From: Verticillium longisporum
Lineage: Eukaryota > Ascomycota > Sordariomycetes > Glomerellales > Plectosphaerellaceae
Direction: 5' to 3'
NCBI GenBank assembly: GCA_019188255.1
Contig: JAETXT010000003.1
Coordinates: 2,046,001 to 2,110,000 of the forward strand
DNA length: 64,000 bases
The notes beneath the pieces were generated by a model. The model was not told the origin of the DNA. It ran no database searches and saw only the letters and a list, made by a program, of their open reading frames with translations. The position numbers and the translations under genes are program-made. Below, in pieces: positions 1 to 11,085 of this stretch. How positions within the stretch are numbered: position 1 is the first letter of the stretch; each line of letters starts with the position of its first letter.

Positions 1-483
1 CTGCTCTACGGCGAGGGCGGCCCCAAGACGGGCGCCGGCAAGACGACCCTGCGCCAGATGCTCGTCGAGCTCCTCATGTTCTTCGCCAAGACGTACGCCG
101 ACGTCTTCGGCATCACCGACGGGCCCCCGCTTCACGACCCCCTCGCCGTCGCCGTCGCCCTCATCGGCACGCCCCACGAGATTGCCTTTCGCGACTTTGA
201 CGCCGCCGCCGCCGCCGCCGGCAGCGGCAGTGTCAAGTACCGCGAGCGGTTCGAGGTCAAGGTCGAGACCGACGGCAGCTACGCCGATGCTCTCGAGGGC
301 AAGACGCAGACGGGTAGGACCATCTGCAGGAAGCTCGAGGCGGGGAGCGCTGGCGTGGCCATCCCGAGGGGCATTGACGTGCCCAAGTTCTGGAAGGTGC
401 TCGAGGAGTGCATCCAGCGGGCGGACGAGGCGAATGCCGGCGCCGTCAAGGGGCTCGCTGAGAAGGGGCCTCTGCATGTATAG
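1..483 (+). CDS. URH1: Uridine nucleosidase (inosine-uridine nucleoside hydrolase family), C-terminal part
   Basis: This is the 3' end of a gene whose start lies off the window; it is open from base 1 to the TAG at 481-483 (160 residues). The family hydrolyses the N-glycosidic bond of uridine or inosine to ribose and free base in the pyrimidine salvage pathway. The sequence shows the C-terminal signature GPPLHDPLAVA (about residues 40-50 of the fragment), whose HDPLA histidine lies in the active-site pocket of this family. It also has the closing segment around RGIDVPKFWKVLEECIQRAD, typical of fungal uridine nucleosidases. An alanine run (AAAAAA, residues 68-73) is probably a loop expansion. 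No intron is visible in the part present. Family assignment is firm; substrate preference (uridine versus purine nucleosides) is inferred. Confidence 0.85.
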   Translation: MLYGEGGPKTGAGKTTLRQMLVELLMFFAKTYADVFGITDGPPLHDPLAVAVALIGTPHEIAFRDFDAAAAAAGSGSVKYRERFEVKVETDGSYADALEGKTQTGRTICRKLEAGSAGVAIPRGIDVPKFWKVLEECIQRADEANAGAVKGLAEKGPLHV

Positions 484-760
484 AAAATAAATCATAGAAA
501 TAGAGAAACTATAGAGTACCTACCTTAAGCAATTTCGATTTTGCCTCGTAGTACTGCTGAGCCAGTAGGTCGGAGGATCCAGATGTCACTCAACGGTCTA
601 TCACATCACGCACTTTGTGTAGCAATAGTTATGGGGGGGTAAATTCATCGTGATAATTGCTACTGGACTCGCTTATGAGGCCGGACTGCCAGAGCATGGC
701 GGCTTAGCCAGCAGTTCATCAACACTCGTTAACCCCCCCGAGCCTAGTTTCCATAAGCTC

Positions 761-1237
761 TCACTGGTTCTTTTCCTCCTTGGCATCCTCGCCTTCATTC
801 TCGCCCTGTGTGTCCTCATAATTTTCCTCGCCCTCCTTATCTTCGGCCTCGAGAGCCTCCTCCAGGGGTGGATAATACGGCTCATCGTGCCCGTCTTGGC
901 CATGCACGGCGAGATACGCGGGTTCGTTCATGTTCTCCTGGTAACACTGAGGATTGACCCACGTCACGCCGTTGCGCAGCTGGTCCAGCAGCCGCACGTC
1001 ATAACCCATGATGGTTTCTATGTTCGGAATCGCCAGGGCAAGCTCCCGATAGAGGATCTCAAAAGCCTCTTTGCAGCTGTTGCAGATGAGATGATCCGTG
1101 CACCGCCCGCGTTCGAACAGCTCGGTAAAGTAGACTGGTTCGTCGGGGTTGGTGGTCGCCTTCTCATCAAAGATGTTGATGAACCGGTACGTGTGGATGG
1201 CCCCGCCACAGCGGTTGCAGACGTATGTGATGGCCAT
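761..1237 (-). CDS. Small zinc-ribbon-like protein with acidic tail, function unknown
   Basis: A single-exon 158-residue frame starts at the ATG at 1237. The N-terminus carries CNRCGG (residues 8-13) and a second CNSC pair at about 52-55, preceded by a further Cys near 47, which looks like a two-CxxC zinc ribbon. The middle (about 60-110) is a compact mixed segment, and the last 35 residues are almost only E, D, K, G, N and Q, a disordered acidic tail. I do not recognise the family. Similar short CxxC...CxxC orphans are common in filamentous fungi. The overlapping 205-residue frame on the opposite strand is judged to be its shadow because it lacks domain-like features. The gene stands alone between the nucleosidase and a gene-poor stretch. 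Confidence 0.55.
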   Translation of the reverse strand: MAITYVCNRCGGAIHTYRFINIFDEKATTNPDEPVYFTELFERGRCTDHLICNSCKEAFEILYRELALAIPNIETIMGYDVRLLDQLRNGVTWVNPQCYQENMNEPAYLAVHGQDGHDEPYYPPLEEALEAEDKEGEENYEDTQGENEGEDAKEEKNQ

Positions 1238-2331
1238 GTTTTAGCGTGTGAAGATATTTGTGGGTGATGGTATGGTGGGTGTGAAGCATGTAGCATTTGA
1301 TGCAGAATTCGAATGGTGGATATCTGGAACCGGAAGCTCACATGTATAAGTATTGCGCGTGCAAATGAAGGCAATCTGTAAGGATCAGATCACAACGCTT
1401 GGTTCTTCGAAGGATGTTCAAAATTAAACGGATTGATTTCGAGTCAACTCATTGTTACCAGTCATCAAAGCAAAGACTGGTTGGTGCGATGGATGAGACA
1501 TGAAACCAGTAAAGAAGTCGTGCTAGACAAGCATCGTGTATGAGTCTCCGACATGGCATGACTTCAAGTCCCGCCCTGGAATACGGAGTATGTTGGGTTG
1601 AGAATCATTCATAATGTCCCGGATCATTCTAGCTACGACTTTCTGATCAACTTCAAGGTTCACACCGAACCTCATGAACGATTTTGAGTAGGATCTCATA
1701 GTCTCTAAGACCGAGATCTGCTACTCTGTCGTCGATAACGACAATTACAGAAAGTGTATCATCCCCAGTCCACAGACTTTCTTTCTTTGTCACAAAACCA
1801 TGTTCAGCTTTTGTCAAGACGCTCAAAATCAACGTTGGTTGTTTAGCGGCAACATTCGGAACAAAGCACAGCACTTCGCACGATCGAAGGCTTGTGTCTT
1901 TTCATGTGACTTGTTCAAGCCAACAGACTGGTCTTCGGCTGGTCGAGACATTGTTCGAGTCCATGGCATGAATTAGAGATGTAAGTGCATCCTCTTTACT
2001 GGATGAAGATTCGTGTGACTGCTACCCGTCTCTCAAGCCAGAGCATCGAAAATAAATCAAGCCGTCTTTGGGGTCTGACCAATAGCACTGAAAGCGGGAC
2101 TGAACATGCCTATTGCATTCATCAACTCAATAGCTAACTGACTAGCACTGTACACTGTACAAGCGAACGGGAACTATCTAGGGCCGCTATTAGGTCAGTC
2201 ACCAATCGCTCACTACAGCATCAGGCCCACGACGAGGAAACAATGCTCGGGAGGAACTCTATATAAATCAGACGAATATCTAAAAACGATACTAAAACAA
2301 AAGACAAACCCCAAGCCCAGGCAGAACCCAT
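1238..2331. other. Intergenic stretch, one weak small ORF
   Basis: No convincing gene. A 73-codon minus-strand frame at 1653-1874 is open and not low-complexity, but it has no recognisable domain and no supported neighbouring exons. It could be a relic. Several oligonucleotides resembling 'ggttggtgcgatgg' and 'gagacattgttcgagtc' occur without forming a regular repeat. Confidence 0.4.
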
Positions 2332-3604
2332 CTAAATCCCCTCCGGCCCGACCGGCAGCTCACTCCCGGCAATGTTACACTGCCGAAACAGCCTGACCTC
2401 ATGCTCGGCAAAGGCACCGACGACAGAATGCAGCACGCCGCGGTTGTGGAAGATGACGAAATCGCCCTCCTCCCAGTCATGCGCGTACACCTTTTCAGGC
2501 GCAATGCCGGGCCGCTGCAGCCTGTGCACAATCTCCCTGACCTCGGCGAGGTCGTCGAGCACGGTGCCGTCGGCGAGGTGCAGCCTGCGCACGGCGGAGG
2601 GGGGACCTGCAGCGACAGGGCGCCGGTGACGGGGTTGCGCCAGAGCATGGGCAGGATCTGGATCTTGTCGTCGTCGATGGGGGAGGTCGGACAGCGGCAG
2701 CTCGCGGCCCTCGGAGACGAGGCCGAGGCCGTCGGGGCGGGAGCGGGCGCCGCTCATCCAGACGTAGGGATGGGGTGCGTACTCGACCTTGGTGCCGCGG
2801 CAGAAGGCCTGGTCCTCGGGCGACAGGGCTTCGTACATGGCGGCGCCGGAGACAAAGGCCGTGGTGCCGAGGGGGACGGTCTTCTCGTCGCCGGTGCCGT
2901 CGTCGTAGCGAAGGGTCTGAGAGCGACCACCGGGAACGCGGACGGCAAGGAGAGAGGTAGCTACGGGAGGCGCGAGGCCGTAGAGTGCGGCGTCAATGTG
3001 CCAGCGGTAGTAGCGCGTAAAGTCGAGGTCGTCCTCGTCAGGGATACGGGTGGCGTGAAAGGTACGGTGGTGGGGATGGCGCAGGGTGATGTTCTCGAGG
3101 CCCTCGTAGCTCTCTACAAACCCGTTGCCGATGACCTGAACCTGAGGTTGGTGGGGGATGGTCTTGAGGTCAGGGTGTAGGATGGAGCGCTTGGCGTCCA
3201 GAGTCTTGCCGTGTCCGTAGGCACCAGCAGCGGCGGGGTCGAAGCGTTGGGTGACCTCGTACTGGGCCTTCGGAGACAGGTGGCCCTGGTTTTTAAAGAC
3301 AACCACTTGGTGGTGATACAAGGCATCTTGGATCATGTTGAAATCGGTGTCTGAAAGCAAGAGTCAGCACGGTGCTCATGCTGATGGTTAGAGCTGAGGG
3401 GACTTACCAAGGGAGGTTACCGATTCCACGGGTGTTCTCCCAATTACAAGTAGCACATCAAGTCACAAAATAAAGGCTCCCATAGAGTCAGGCCTTACCA
3501 GAAAGATTCTCAATGTCCATGTTGGCGATGACGGCGCCCAGTGACGAGCCTTCACCTTGGGAGGAGAGGGGGCTGACTGTTGGAGATGGCATGGCAGAAG
3601 GCAT
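2332..3604 (-). CDS. xanA: Alpha-ketoglutarate-dependent xanthine dioxygenase (TauD/TfdA family)
   Basis: The enzyme hydroxylates xanthine to uric acid using Fe(II), 2-oxoglutarate and oxygen, and is a fungal alternative to molybdenum xanthine dehydrogenase. Two exons, 3604-3499 and 3350-2332, flank a 148-nt intron (3351-3498); the join gives ENLSDTDFNMIQ and 374 residues. The iron ligands are visible: the HxD in WHIDAALYG (about residue 175) and the distal His in FHNRGVLHSVVGAF near the C-terminus. The stretch 2605-2678 is read in the wrong frame between a five-G run (2679-2683) and a six-G run (2599-2604). The family sequence DDDKIQILPMLWRNPVTG appears there in another frame, so two compensating indels bracket about 25 residues. 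The gene is intact apart from that segment. GATA-type sites lie upstream. Confidence 0.88.
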
Positions 3605-3905
3605 GATGCGAGAGGGAGATAGCAGTGTGAACAGAGTTACGTGGGTGTTGTTGAATACTGATGTTGTTCGGGTATGAAAAGTATGAGATGTTCAGCTACT
3701 CGAAGACGCATGTGTGCGAAGTGATGGCTTTATAGATGGGAACAGCCTTAGTCGTGCAACCGCTTTTCCTCATACTGCACCTGCACCGGTCGACGCCGAT
3801 TGGCCGGAGCGGCCGACATCTTATCTCCTGCTCCGCACCTCCACCGGCCTCGGCCGAGTTGCGCCCGCAGACGGCGGGCAACGTCGGCGGCTGACCTTAT
3901 CAGTG
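3605..3905 (-). promoter_or_regulatory. Putative nitrogen-regulated promoter of xanA
   Basis: Upstream of the xanA start, three HGATAR sites match the binding consensus of AreA/NIT2 GATA factors: AGATAG on the plus strand at 3617-3622, AGATAA on the minus strand at 3821-3826, and TGATAA on the minus strand at 3897-3902. A CCAAT box (minus strand, about 3799-3803) lies between them. At 3844-3857 the sequence CCGG-N6-CCGA matches seven of eight fixed bases of the TCGG-N6-CCGA site described for the purine regulator UaY. Sites are seen in the sequence; regulation is inferred from xanA in Aspergillus. Confidence 0.4.
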
Positions 3906-5223
3906 CATGTTGTGTGCCATCTTTGGCGCCAGAGGCGTGAATATGTGTATCTCCGTCGTCGCTGGCGGAGGCGGCCGATGTGCATGCGCGGCGTCTCCGG
4001 CGTCTCTGGTGTCTCCGGTCTCCCCCAATCCCTCGAGGCCTTCGGCGTCTGTGGCGACCGAAGCATCTCTGGGGGTTCTTCCTGCACCGTATGTGATGGA
4101 GCTGCCTTCGTGGGTAATTTCATCGCGGTCACATGGGCATAGTCTCCCATGGCTTTGTATTTGGCCTGAACCGTCACTTCCAAGGCTTCAGAAATGCGAT
4201 TCACCTCCCTCGCCGCAGCATGGCTGCGAGATCTACGGGTTTAGCGCGCCGTGGACACCATTTTCTGGAGAAAAGCAGTGTCCGAAAACGTGTCGAGGAA
4301 CTGGTGCCAAGCGTCGCTGAGGATCCAGCCCAACGCTTTTACGACGACATAAGCGTCCGCCTGTAAGATCGTCTCCATTACGTTAACGACGGAAAGAATA
4401 TACACCCGAATCACTTGAAAGTACTCGATGTGCCCGGCGGCGCACTGACTGCACTTTATGACGCGAACGTTTTGGCTCCGGAGCATCGTCTTGGCAAGCG
4501 TCTCGGCTTTGAGTGCGCCAAAGAAGTGCTCGCCCGACTCATGAATACTCTCCATGTCCTTCTTGTAGCAGTTCTTGCTCTGCTTCAGCCTGGCCGCAGC
4601 CGACGTTATAGAGTAATCGATCTTGAACCTGCCAGACAGGCTCTAATGAGTAAGAACGTAGACAATACCCAGCTTGGTCTGGCTCGGGGTGGGTGCCTTG
4701 TAGATCTCGCGGAGCATGATTGACCGATCGCGATTCATGGCTCGGCGGCGAGGCGAGAGCCTGGAGATTTCGCCAATCTCGTCGGAAGAAGGGCCAGAAA
4801 CTCCCAGGTCGCGGATCCTTTCGTCCACAAGTGAGGAGTCGTCGTCAGCTTCGTCTTCGTCTTCCGTCTCATGCAAGATGTCATCCTCAAACGCCGACTT
4901 GGACATGCTACTCGTGTCAGATGCTACCAAGTCGCCGTTCATCGTGGCTGCCCCGGGTTGTAGCTGTTTCTTCTACTGCTTCGCTGCGGGGCGTGCAGAC
5001 CGCCTCCTTGCCTGGGTGCGGCCGCTTGGACTGCCGTGGGAGCTGTCGTTAAGCTCAGTCTCTTGGGCTTTCTCACGAGAGGAGCACCATCATCGCCCCC
5101 TGCATACGAGGCCTTCACATTGGAAGCTTTGCCCCGGAAGTCTTCGCCCCGGAGGTGGACTCGCAATGTTGTGCGCTGAAATCGCCACGGAAAGAAGCGG
5201 CGCGAATGTGATATAACTTCCAC
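3821..5223 (-). pseudogene. Disrupted multi-exon gene for an unknown acidic protein
   Basis: Several minus-strand coding-like blocks follow one another. At 5223-4940 there is a basic segment. At 4942-4643 there is a serine/acid-rich block with ETEDEDEADDD and SRLSPRRRAMNRDRS. At about 4625-4245 there is a helical block with KKDMESIHESGEHFF and an in-frame 54-nt intron candidate, and at about 4225-3821 a tail with TPETPETP repeats. The first two blocks join by restoring one base in the CCCCGGG run at 4951-4957. The intron following the second block (about 4640-4665) leaves the reading frame one base out, and the last exon join is also unresolved. Either this is a real gene hit by several single-base losses or a decaying pseudogene. 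No family is recognised; the composition suggests a nuclear protein. Confidence 0.4.
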
Positions 5224-6810
5224 AGGTCGAACCTTCGGATTGTTTCTTCTAGGTGGTAACCGCAGTGCGATTTCGTCAGAAAGTCTTCCATTTTGACGAA
5301 ATCTGACGTCCAGTCAAAAGGCTTAGAGCCTAGCTCATCCGTGGCAGCCGGGCATCAAGACGAAGCATGCCTTTCGTCTTCCTGCCGCATCTTCACTTCG
5401 TCGACTTGGCCAAACCCATACAGTGGGAAAAGACCTCATCTGCGACTAAATCAAAGTTGAACTTCCAGTCAGTGTTCTGCTCCGAGCGAACTCATGACCT
5501 CCTGAAGGACAAACAGTGTTTGCCACTTCGGAAAGGACATTGGGGAAACGGTGTCCGTCAGTAAAGTTAAAATAGGGTTGCGTTTAAGTTGGCAGGTTTC
5601 TAAAGATTTCAAACGACCAGCATGCTCAAGCAAGGTGCTTCTCACCACATATCGGAGGACCCCAATCAAGACCGTCACGCAGGTACTCGGAGTCAGAATG
5701 GCAATTCCATGATCCTATTTTGCAAATCGTAGGCTAGGGGCGCTCAGGAGGGAGGAAGAGAGGGAGGAGGGCGGTTATAGGGCGTTCTCGCCGCACTTCC
5801 ACCTTGCATCTGCACGAAATGCAACCATCTACATGCTGTTGGTTGCCAGCATCCCTTCAGCCCATACATTGCCGGTAAGCCACCTCTATTTCGCAAGAAC
5901 CACGCCAATCAGACGCAACTTATGCAACGACCCCTACTGGATAACCCCGGGCCATTCCAGCAGCTGGACATCATCGTTTGCCTCTGCGACAGCCCTCACA
6001 CACGCAACCCTCTCTCTCTGTCTTTCTCGCGCGCGCGGAATCCCGTAACAGTAAAGGCCTACAGCACGCACCCCGTTGCCAACCACGAAGCGCCAACGGG
6101 CAAGGCAGATGGCCCGCGAACCATGCCCGCCCATTCCGCCTCCCTAGCCCCGCGTTCCCGCCTCCCTGTCCTTCCGCCTCCAAGGCCGCGGAATCACGAA
6201 CGCGCAGGCGGACCCGCGCCGTCCGCAGCCGGCACAGCGTACCTCTGCTTTCGACCTGCTCTTCTGGGAAGCAAAGACAACGGGAGTCTCCGCGGGCGAG
6301 GGCCTGGATGAGTGCGAGGATGCGCGCGCGAGGCCAAGGATCAACAGGATGAAGACTCATTGAGAAGTTGGCCTCGTCGGGGACATCTACATGCGCGTGC
6401 TTTGCCTTCCAATCACACGGCTGCTTCTGGAACCGTGAACCCCGCTGACCGACTTCTTGTCTCGTGCGAAAGCTGCGTCGAGCGCCGCGGCGAAAACCCC
6501 TAATCCTTTTGTTTCCCGCGCGGACTAGGATACGTCTCGCCAGGCTGGCCGTTACAGGTCAAAATCATATATCGACAGGGAGCACGCGAGTCAGAGGAAG
6601 GCTGGATGCGGAGAAAGTTGTGACAATTTGATGCTGTGAAATAAACGCTCACAAATGCCTGGGGGCGCTATGATGATCCTTTTTCCCCTTGAACCATGTA
6701 TCATGCCCGAAACGCCAGGCTCAGGGGCCTCCAGTACGATAAAACCCAAAATATGTAAGCGTGAAAGAAATGTGTGCCTACCCTTCTACACCATGCAGGG
6801 AGATGCGTCT
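5224..6810. other. Gene-poor intergenic stretch
   Basis: I see no convincing gene. The short frames on both strands are low-complexity (Pro, Arg, Ala, Ser), with no domain or splice structure. Pyrimidine-rich tracts occur near 6001-6040 (ctctct runs). The distal part is the 3' flank of the gene ending at 6811. Confidence 0.5.
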
Positions 6811-9800
6811 CTACTTCATCCAGAGTCCAGCACCACCAATGATCGATCCTGTCCTGGACCTGCCACCGAAAGAACTCATGCTGTCAGTCCTAGGCCGGAA
6901 TCCAGCCGACGACCCAGGTCGCGATTGTGCCTCGACGCTCTGCTCGTAGCTAGGGCCAAGGAGCACACTCGAGGGACTGCGGTGCAGGCTCCGGCGACGC
7001 ACGGCAGGCCCCTCATCCTGCGTTCCATCCACAAGCTGAGAACAGACGTAGCTCGTCACCCGTAGTGGGGAACCATGCCCGTGAAGGAGGCCGAGGTACC
7101 CAGCAGTCGGAGAGGAGAACTGGCGCTTGTGGGGCTGGAGCTGGGGTCGGCGCAAGGCTGGGGCCATGTGGGAGAGGGCTGACCCGTAGGAGGTTTGGGG
7201 GCGCGAAAACGAGGGACGAGCATATTTGGAGGGGGACTCGATGCCCTTGGAGCCGAAATCGAAGTCGTCTGAGAAGAAAGGAGATCGGTGCAGAGACCAC
7301 AGTGTGAGCGAGGTGGAAGAAGCGGACCCTGTAAGCTTGGGGCCATCAAGCTCAGGGAATGGGCTAGGAGAGTGGTCTTGGTTTGCAATTGAGTCGCTGC
7401 CGTTTGAGTCGTCTGTCATCGTTGGGGTGTGGGGATCGGCGGTCTCGTACGCCTGCGTGTCGGTGGGGGTTTTGGGGGTATCATTGACATCTTCAGCCAA
7501 GGGCTGACGGGACTCGGAGGATTCGGTGGTAAGGGTAAGAGCCTTGACAGGAGCAAAAGCATCCTTAGTGGCTTCTACCGGGGTGGAGCTAGGAGGGACA
7601 TTGAGCTTTGCTGGCTCAACGGACTCAACAGCTGCGTTGGGGGCCATGGTCTCCAAGACTATTGCATGCTGCAAGGGCATTTCGTCTTTGATGTCATCCA
7701 AGGACGCCTGTGGCTCATTGACTGCAACACCTTCGGCTGCCTCCGCGCCATCTACTGTGCAGGGCTTAGCGGTTAGGTCCAGCTCCTTACAGTCATCCAC
7801 AGGAATTGCTCCCTCGGTAGGTTCTGCAGCCGGAGTTGAAAGAGATGGCTCTGGATCTTCAAGGGCGACGCTCTCAAGGGTACCAAGAGGTTGGCTAAGG
7901 GTGGTTGAGGCTTGCGTCGCGTCAGTATGGAGGTGGCCGTCGTCGAGAGATTCACAACAGTATGCAAGCCAGCCCTCAAACCCGGGATTCGAAACGACGG
8001 TGAGATCGGTGATTACAGGCACATCATCGAGAGGCGCCAGGTTGACGACTACATCCTGCAGCGGAGGAACTGCGCTGGCATCCTCGTCAGCGGGTGCAGC
8101 ATCCACAGCTGCCTCGGGCGACTTGGCCGTGAGGACCTCAGCAATCGAGGTTGATGACTGAGCAGCTGAGAGCTCCTCCAACTTTGCATGCCCAACCACT
8201 GCATCCAGCTGCTCCTCGAGTGGCTCCTCTAGAATGGGTTCGCACAAATAGCCAAGCCATCCTTCAAGAGGTGATTCATGGGGGGCTTTCTGAACAGCAG
8301 GCACTATAGGGTCATCGACAGCCGGAGCGGGATTCGACTGCTCGACATGTGCGTCCGATGTGTTCGTCGTTGTGGTTTCTTTAGGGTTCGCAACTTCATC
8401 AGACGCACGTGTGGTCGCCTGAAGTCGCCTGCCAAGCAATCCGAATCGGCGCGGTTTTTTGGCCATGACAGGCGCATTTTCTTTCGGAACCTCTGGTGAT
8501 GCGATGCCATCTTCGCACTCTTGATCCGAAGTGTCGGAATCGCGCCGGACGCGAATTTCGTCGGCTGCGCCCACAAGAGCTTGCAGCGCAGGGGGTGTGG
8601 TCGGGTAGCTATGACGAGGGCTGTCAACGGCGCAGTCGCTGAGGCTGGGTGTAGATGGCGGGGTCGAGTTCCCAACTTCGTTATCGACAGTGATGGTAGA
8701 GAGATCGGCGCTGCTTTCGCGGCTGATCAATGGGGCCTCGATTCCTAGATCATCGTTTCTGACCATGCTCTTGACTGGTGTTTCAGGCTGATGTGGCAGC
8801 GCGGCTGGGGCCGTTGAGACAGTTGTTTCGGGACACGTCTCATTCGTCTCGATCCCAGCTTCAGCTGGAGGGACGGACGGGCCGCTGGAACCTTGGGCGA
8901 ATACGGCGGGCGGTCGAGTGGTGGAGGGGGGTGCGCTGCGCTCAATCAAGCGAAGATTCGGGGCCTTGCCTGCATGTCACTCAAGGACCTCGTGTCAAGT
9001 ATGACCATGGCGATGTCCCGCTGAATGCACTCTTTGAGGCTCGAAAGGAGGATCTCTTGTTCCGTCTGGGGCTCCTCAGCGAGAGAATGAAGAGAAGTGA
9101 GAGAGTTGAGAGAAGCTGGTCGACCAACAATGGTCTTTTCAAGGACCATATGCCCACGTTTGGTAGCAGCCATGACTAGGGTCACGTCTTTGCCATACAG
9201 AACATGGGCGATCCCAGACTGGACTCTGTCCAAGGCAGCGTCGATCGTCCGTGGCGCGTAGCAGACTGACGAGTCGAGAACCACAGCAAAGGGATTCTTG
9301 ATGGTGTGGTCGCGGCCAGAAATCTCTCGAATGAGAATCTTGAGGTCGTCGAGTGAATTCAGAGCCTTGTCCGTCTCGTCTCTTAGGTCGGTGAGCGACT
9401 TGTTCAGCTGCTCAGCAAACTCACGTGCATCGTGTGCATCCGAGTCTTGGAAGAGAGGGAAACTACTAGTGACAGAGCGGCTAGCGTCCGGGTTGTTGAT
9501 CCTGGTGCAGTTGTGTAGCTTGAAGTCGATGAAGACAGCCCCATCTTCAAATGAGTCTTGCACCTCTTCCAGGAAATCGCACGTCGCCCGAGAGTCGTCA
9601 AAGTCGCGTTTCCTGGCATCCAGCGCGTCATGAATACATTTCGACAGCTTCCATATAAAGCCTTCGACCAATCGCGGCGTGAGTGGCGTGGTCTGCGTGC
9701 TCTGGATGGTGAAGCGGCGGTCCCAGGTGACAGGTTGACGTGACCGACATTTTGAGCGGAAATTCAGGACGACTTCGTAGCCCGGTAAGAATGGTTCGTG

Positions 9801-10490
9801 TTGTTTTGCTACGACAAGACGATCCTGTGAGGCGAGGGAGAAGAGTGAAGCACTATGACGGCTTTGGGGCCTCGTAGTGCGGGAATCGATAGAGTGCCGA
9901 TCAGGTGCCTGCCAGGTGAAGCCTCTATCGTGGCGGCGAAGAAAAGTTCCGATAATGCGGTCGGTTGCCCATGCGACATCAACTGCGGCCTGTCTGTCCA
10001 AGGGCAGTTTTTGGTAAGATCTGTACGTCACAGTGGTCCAGGGAACGCCAGCACGGGTGATGGTGAAATGTGCTTCGAAGCGAAGAGGTTTCCTGCCAGC
10101 ATTGGGATCCAAGGCGGAAGAGTCACGGCGGGTGATCAGAACATGACAGCCATGCTCGAGGCGGCGAAGCAAGCCCTGGCAGATGTTATCAGAAGGGATG
10201 AAGTCTCTGCAGGCTTCGTAAATGTTGTCGTAGTTGGCCAGTAACGGTGGACCGAACTTGATGAGAGCCCTAATGGTCAGGCCTGCCGGTGGTGGTGTCG
10301 ATGGCTGAGCAGGAGATTGTGGTGGTGCAAGCGCGGGTGACGCTCTTGTTGGTGTTGCGGGCGGTGTTGGTGAACTAGAGCTCGATACTGATGATGGCCT
10401 CCGGCCGATGAGGGGAAATCGCCTTTGGCCGTCGAGATTTGGAGTTGACGCCCTGCATGGCGGGACACCTGCCCTGGGATCCATGGCCAT
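6811..10490 (-). CDS. Large fungal-specific protein with disordered acidic C-terminal half, function unknown
   Basis: Two long frames, 10490-8946 and 8949-6811, meet at a GGGG run (8960-8963). Adding one base there turns the end of the first frame (QARPRIFA) into QARPPNLRLIERSAPP and continues into the second, giving 1226 residues, an exact multiple of three. The N-terminus is Ser/Pro-rich (residues 20-70). A folded region follows (about 70-510) starting ALIKFGPPLLANYDNIYEACRDF, which I cannot assign to a family. The second half is disordered, acidic and Ser/Thr/Pro-rich. It holds a short motif twice, EGWLGYLCE (DNA 8236-8265) and EGWLAYCCE (7949-7977), which may be a docking motif. The C-terminus has repeated RSLHRSPSS and SRTGS-like serine motifs suited to phosphorylation. 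A true splice is unlikely because no usable GT-AG pair bridges the break. Confidence 0.6.
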
Positions 10491-11085
10491 GGGCTTTGGG
10501 AGAGGGAGAGAAGGAAAAAAAAACGTTGTTTTCGCAGGGAAGGAAAGGTGAAGCTCAGCTTCGCGGGGATGTCATGTGCTGAAAGCTCAGTCGGGCAGGG
10601 CAGTGACTTTTTCAATGAGCGGTGGACAGCGTCAAGAAGCAAAAGGCAAGGCCAACAGTGGAGGCACAGCGGCTGGGGAAGTGACCAAACAGGTGTGTCT
10701 GATGCAGGCGCCCCATCAGAAAGTCGGGTTCCAAAGTCGGTTTCCAAGGCCGAGGTGGATAGGCGGAAAGATGGATCGGGAAGAGGGGAAACCTGGGAAA
10801 CGACGAAAGAGAGGCTGCAGGAGAATGGGGGGTCAGGAATGGGGTGAGAAATCGGCGGCCGGCGGGGTCAAGACGGGAAGGAAGAATGTGAGATGTTCGC
10901 CGGACGATGTGGTGTGTTTGTGACGTGAGAAATCGTGACGACGGAGAAGATAAGACGCGTTCTGGACAGACAGGCCGGGAGTCGGAGAGAAGAGAGACAA
11001 GTACATGTATGTGGACGTGAGATGCCCGATGAGCGAGCTTGGGGGCAGGTGGGCCGCTATCGCATGATTATTTTTTGCCTGCCTG
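10491..11085. other. 5' flank of the gene starting at 10490
   Basis: No gene seen. The minus-strand leader of the 10490 gene has a pyrimidine-rich tract (plus-strand A run at 10516-10524) just upstream of its ATG. The remainder is purine-rich on the plus strand, without domain-like coding. Confidence 0.4.

Noticed and set aside
650..1267. 205-residue plus-strand frame with a hydrophobic stretch
   Set aside because: Antisense to the acidic tail of the zinc-ribbon-like protein; Glu codons read backwards give Leu/Phe-rich sequence.
2401..3180. 259-residue plus-strand Gly/Val-rich frame
   Set aside because: Antisense of xanA exon 2, created by GC-rich third positions.
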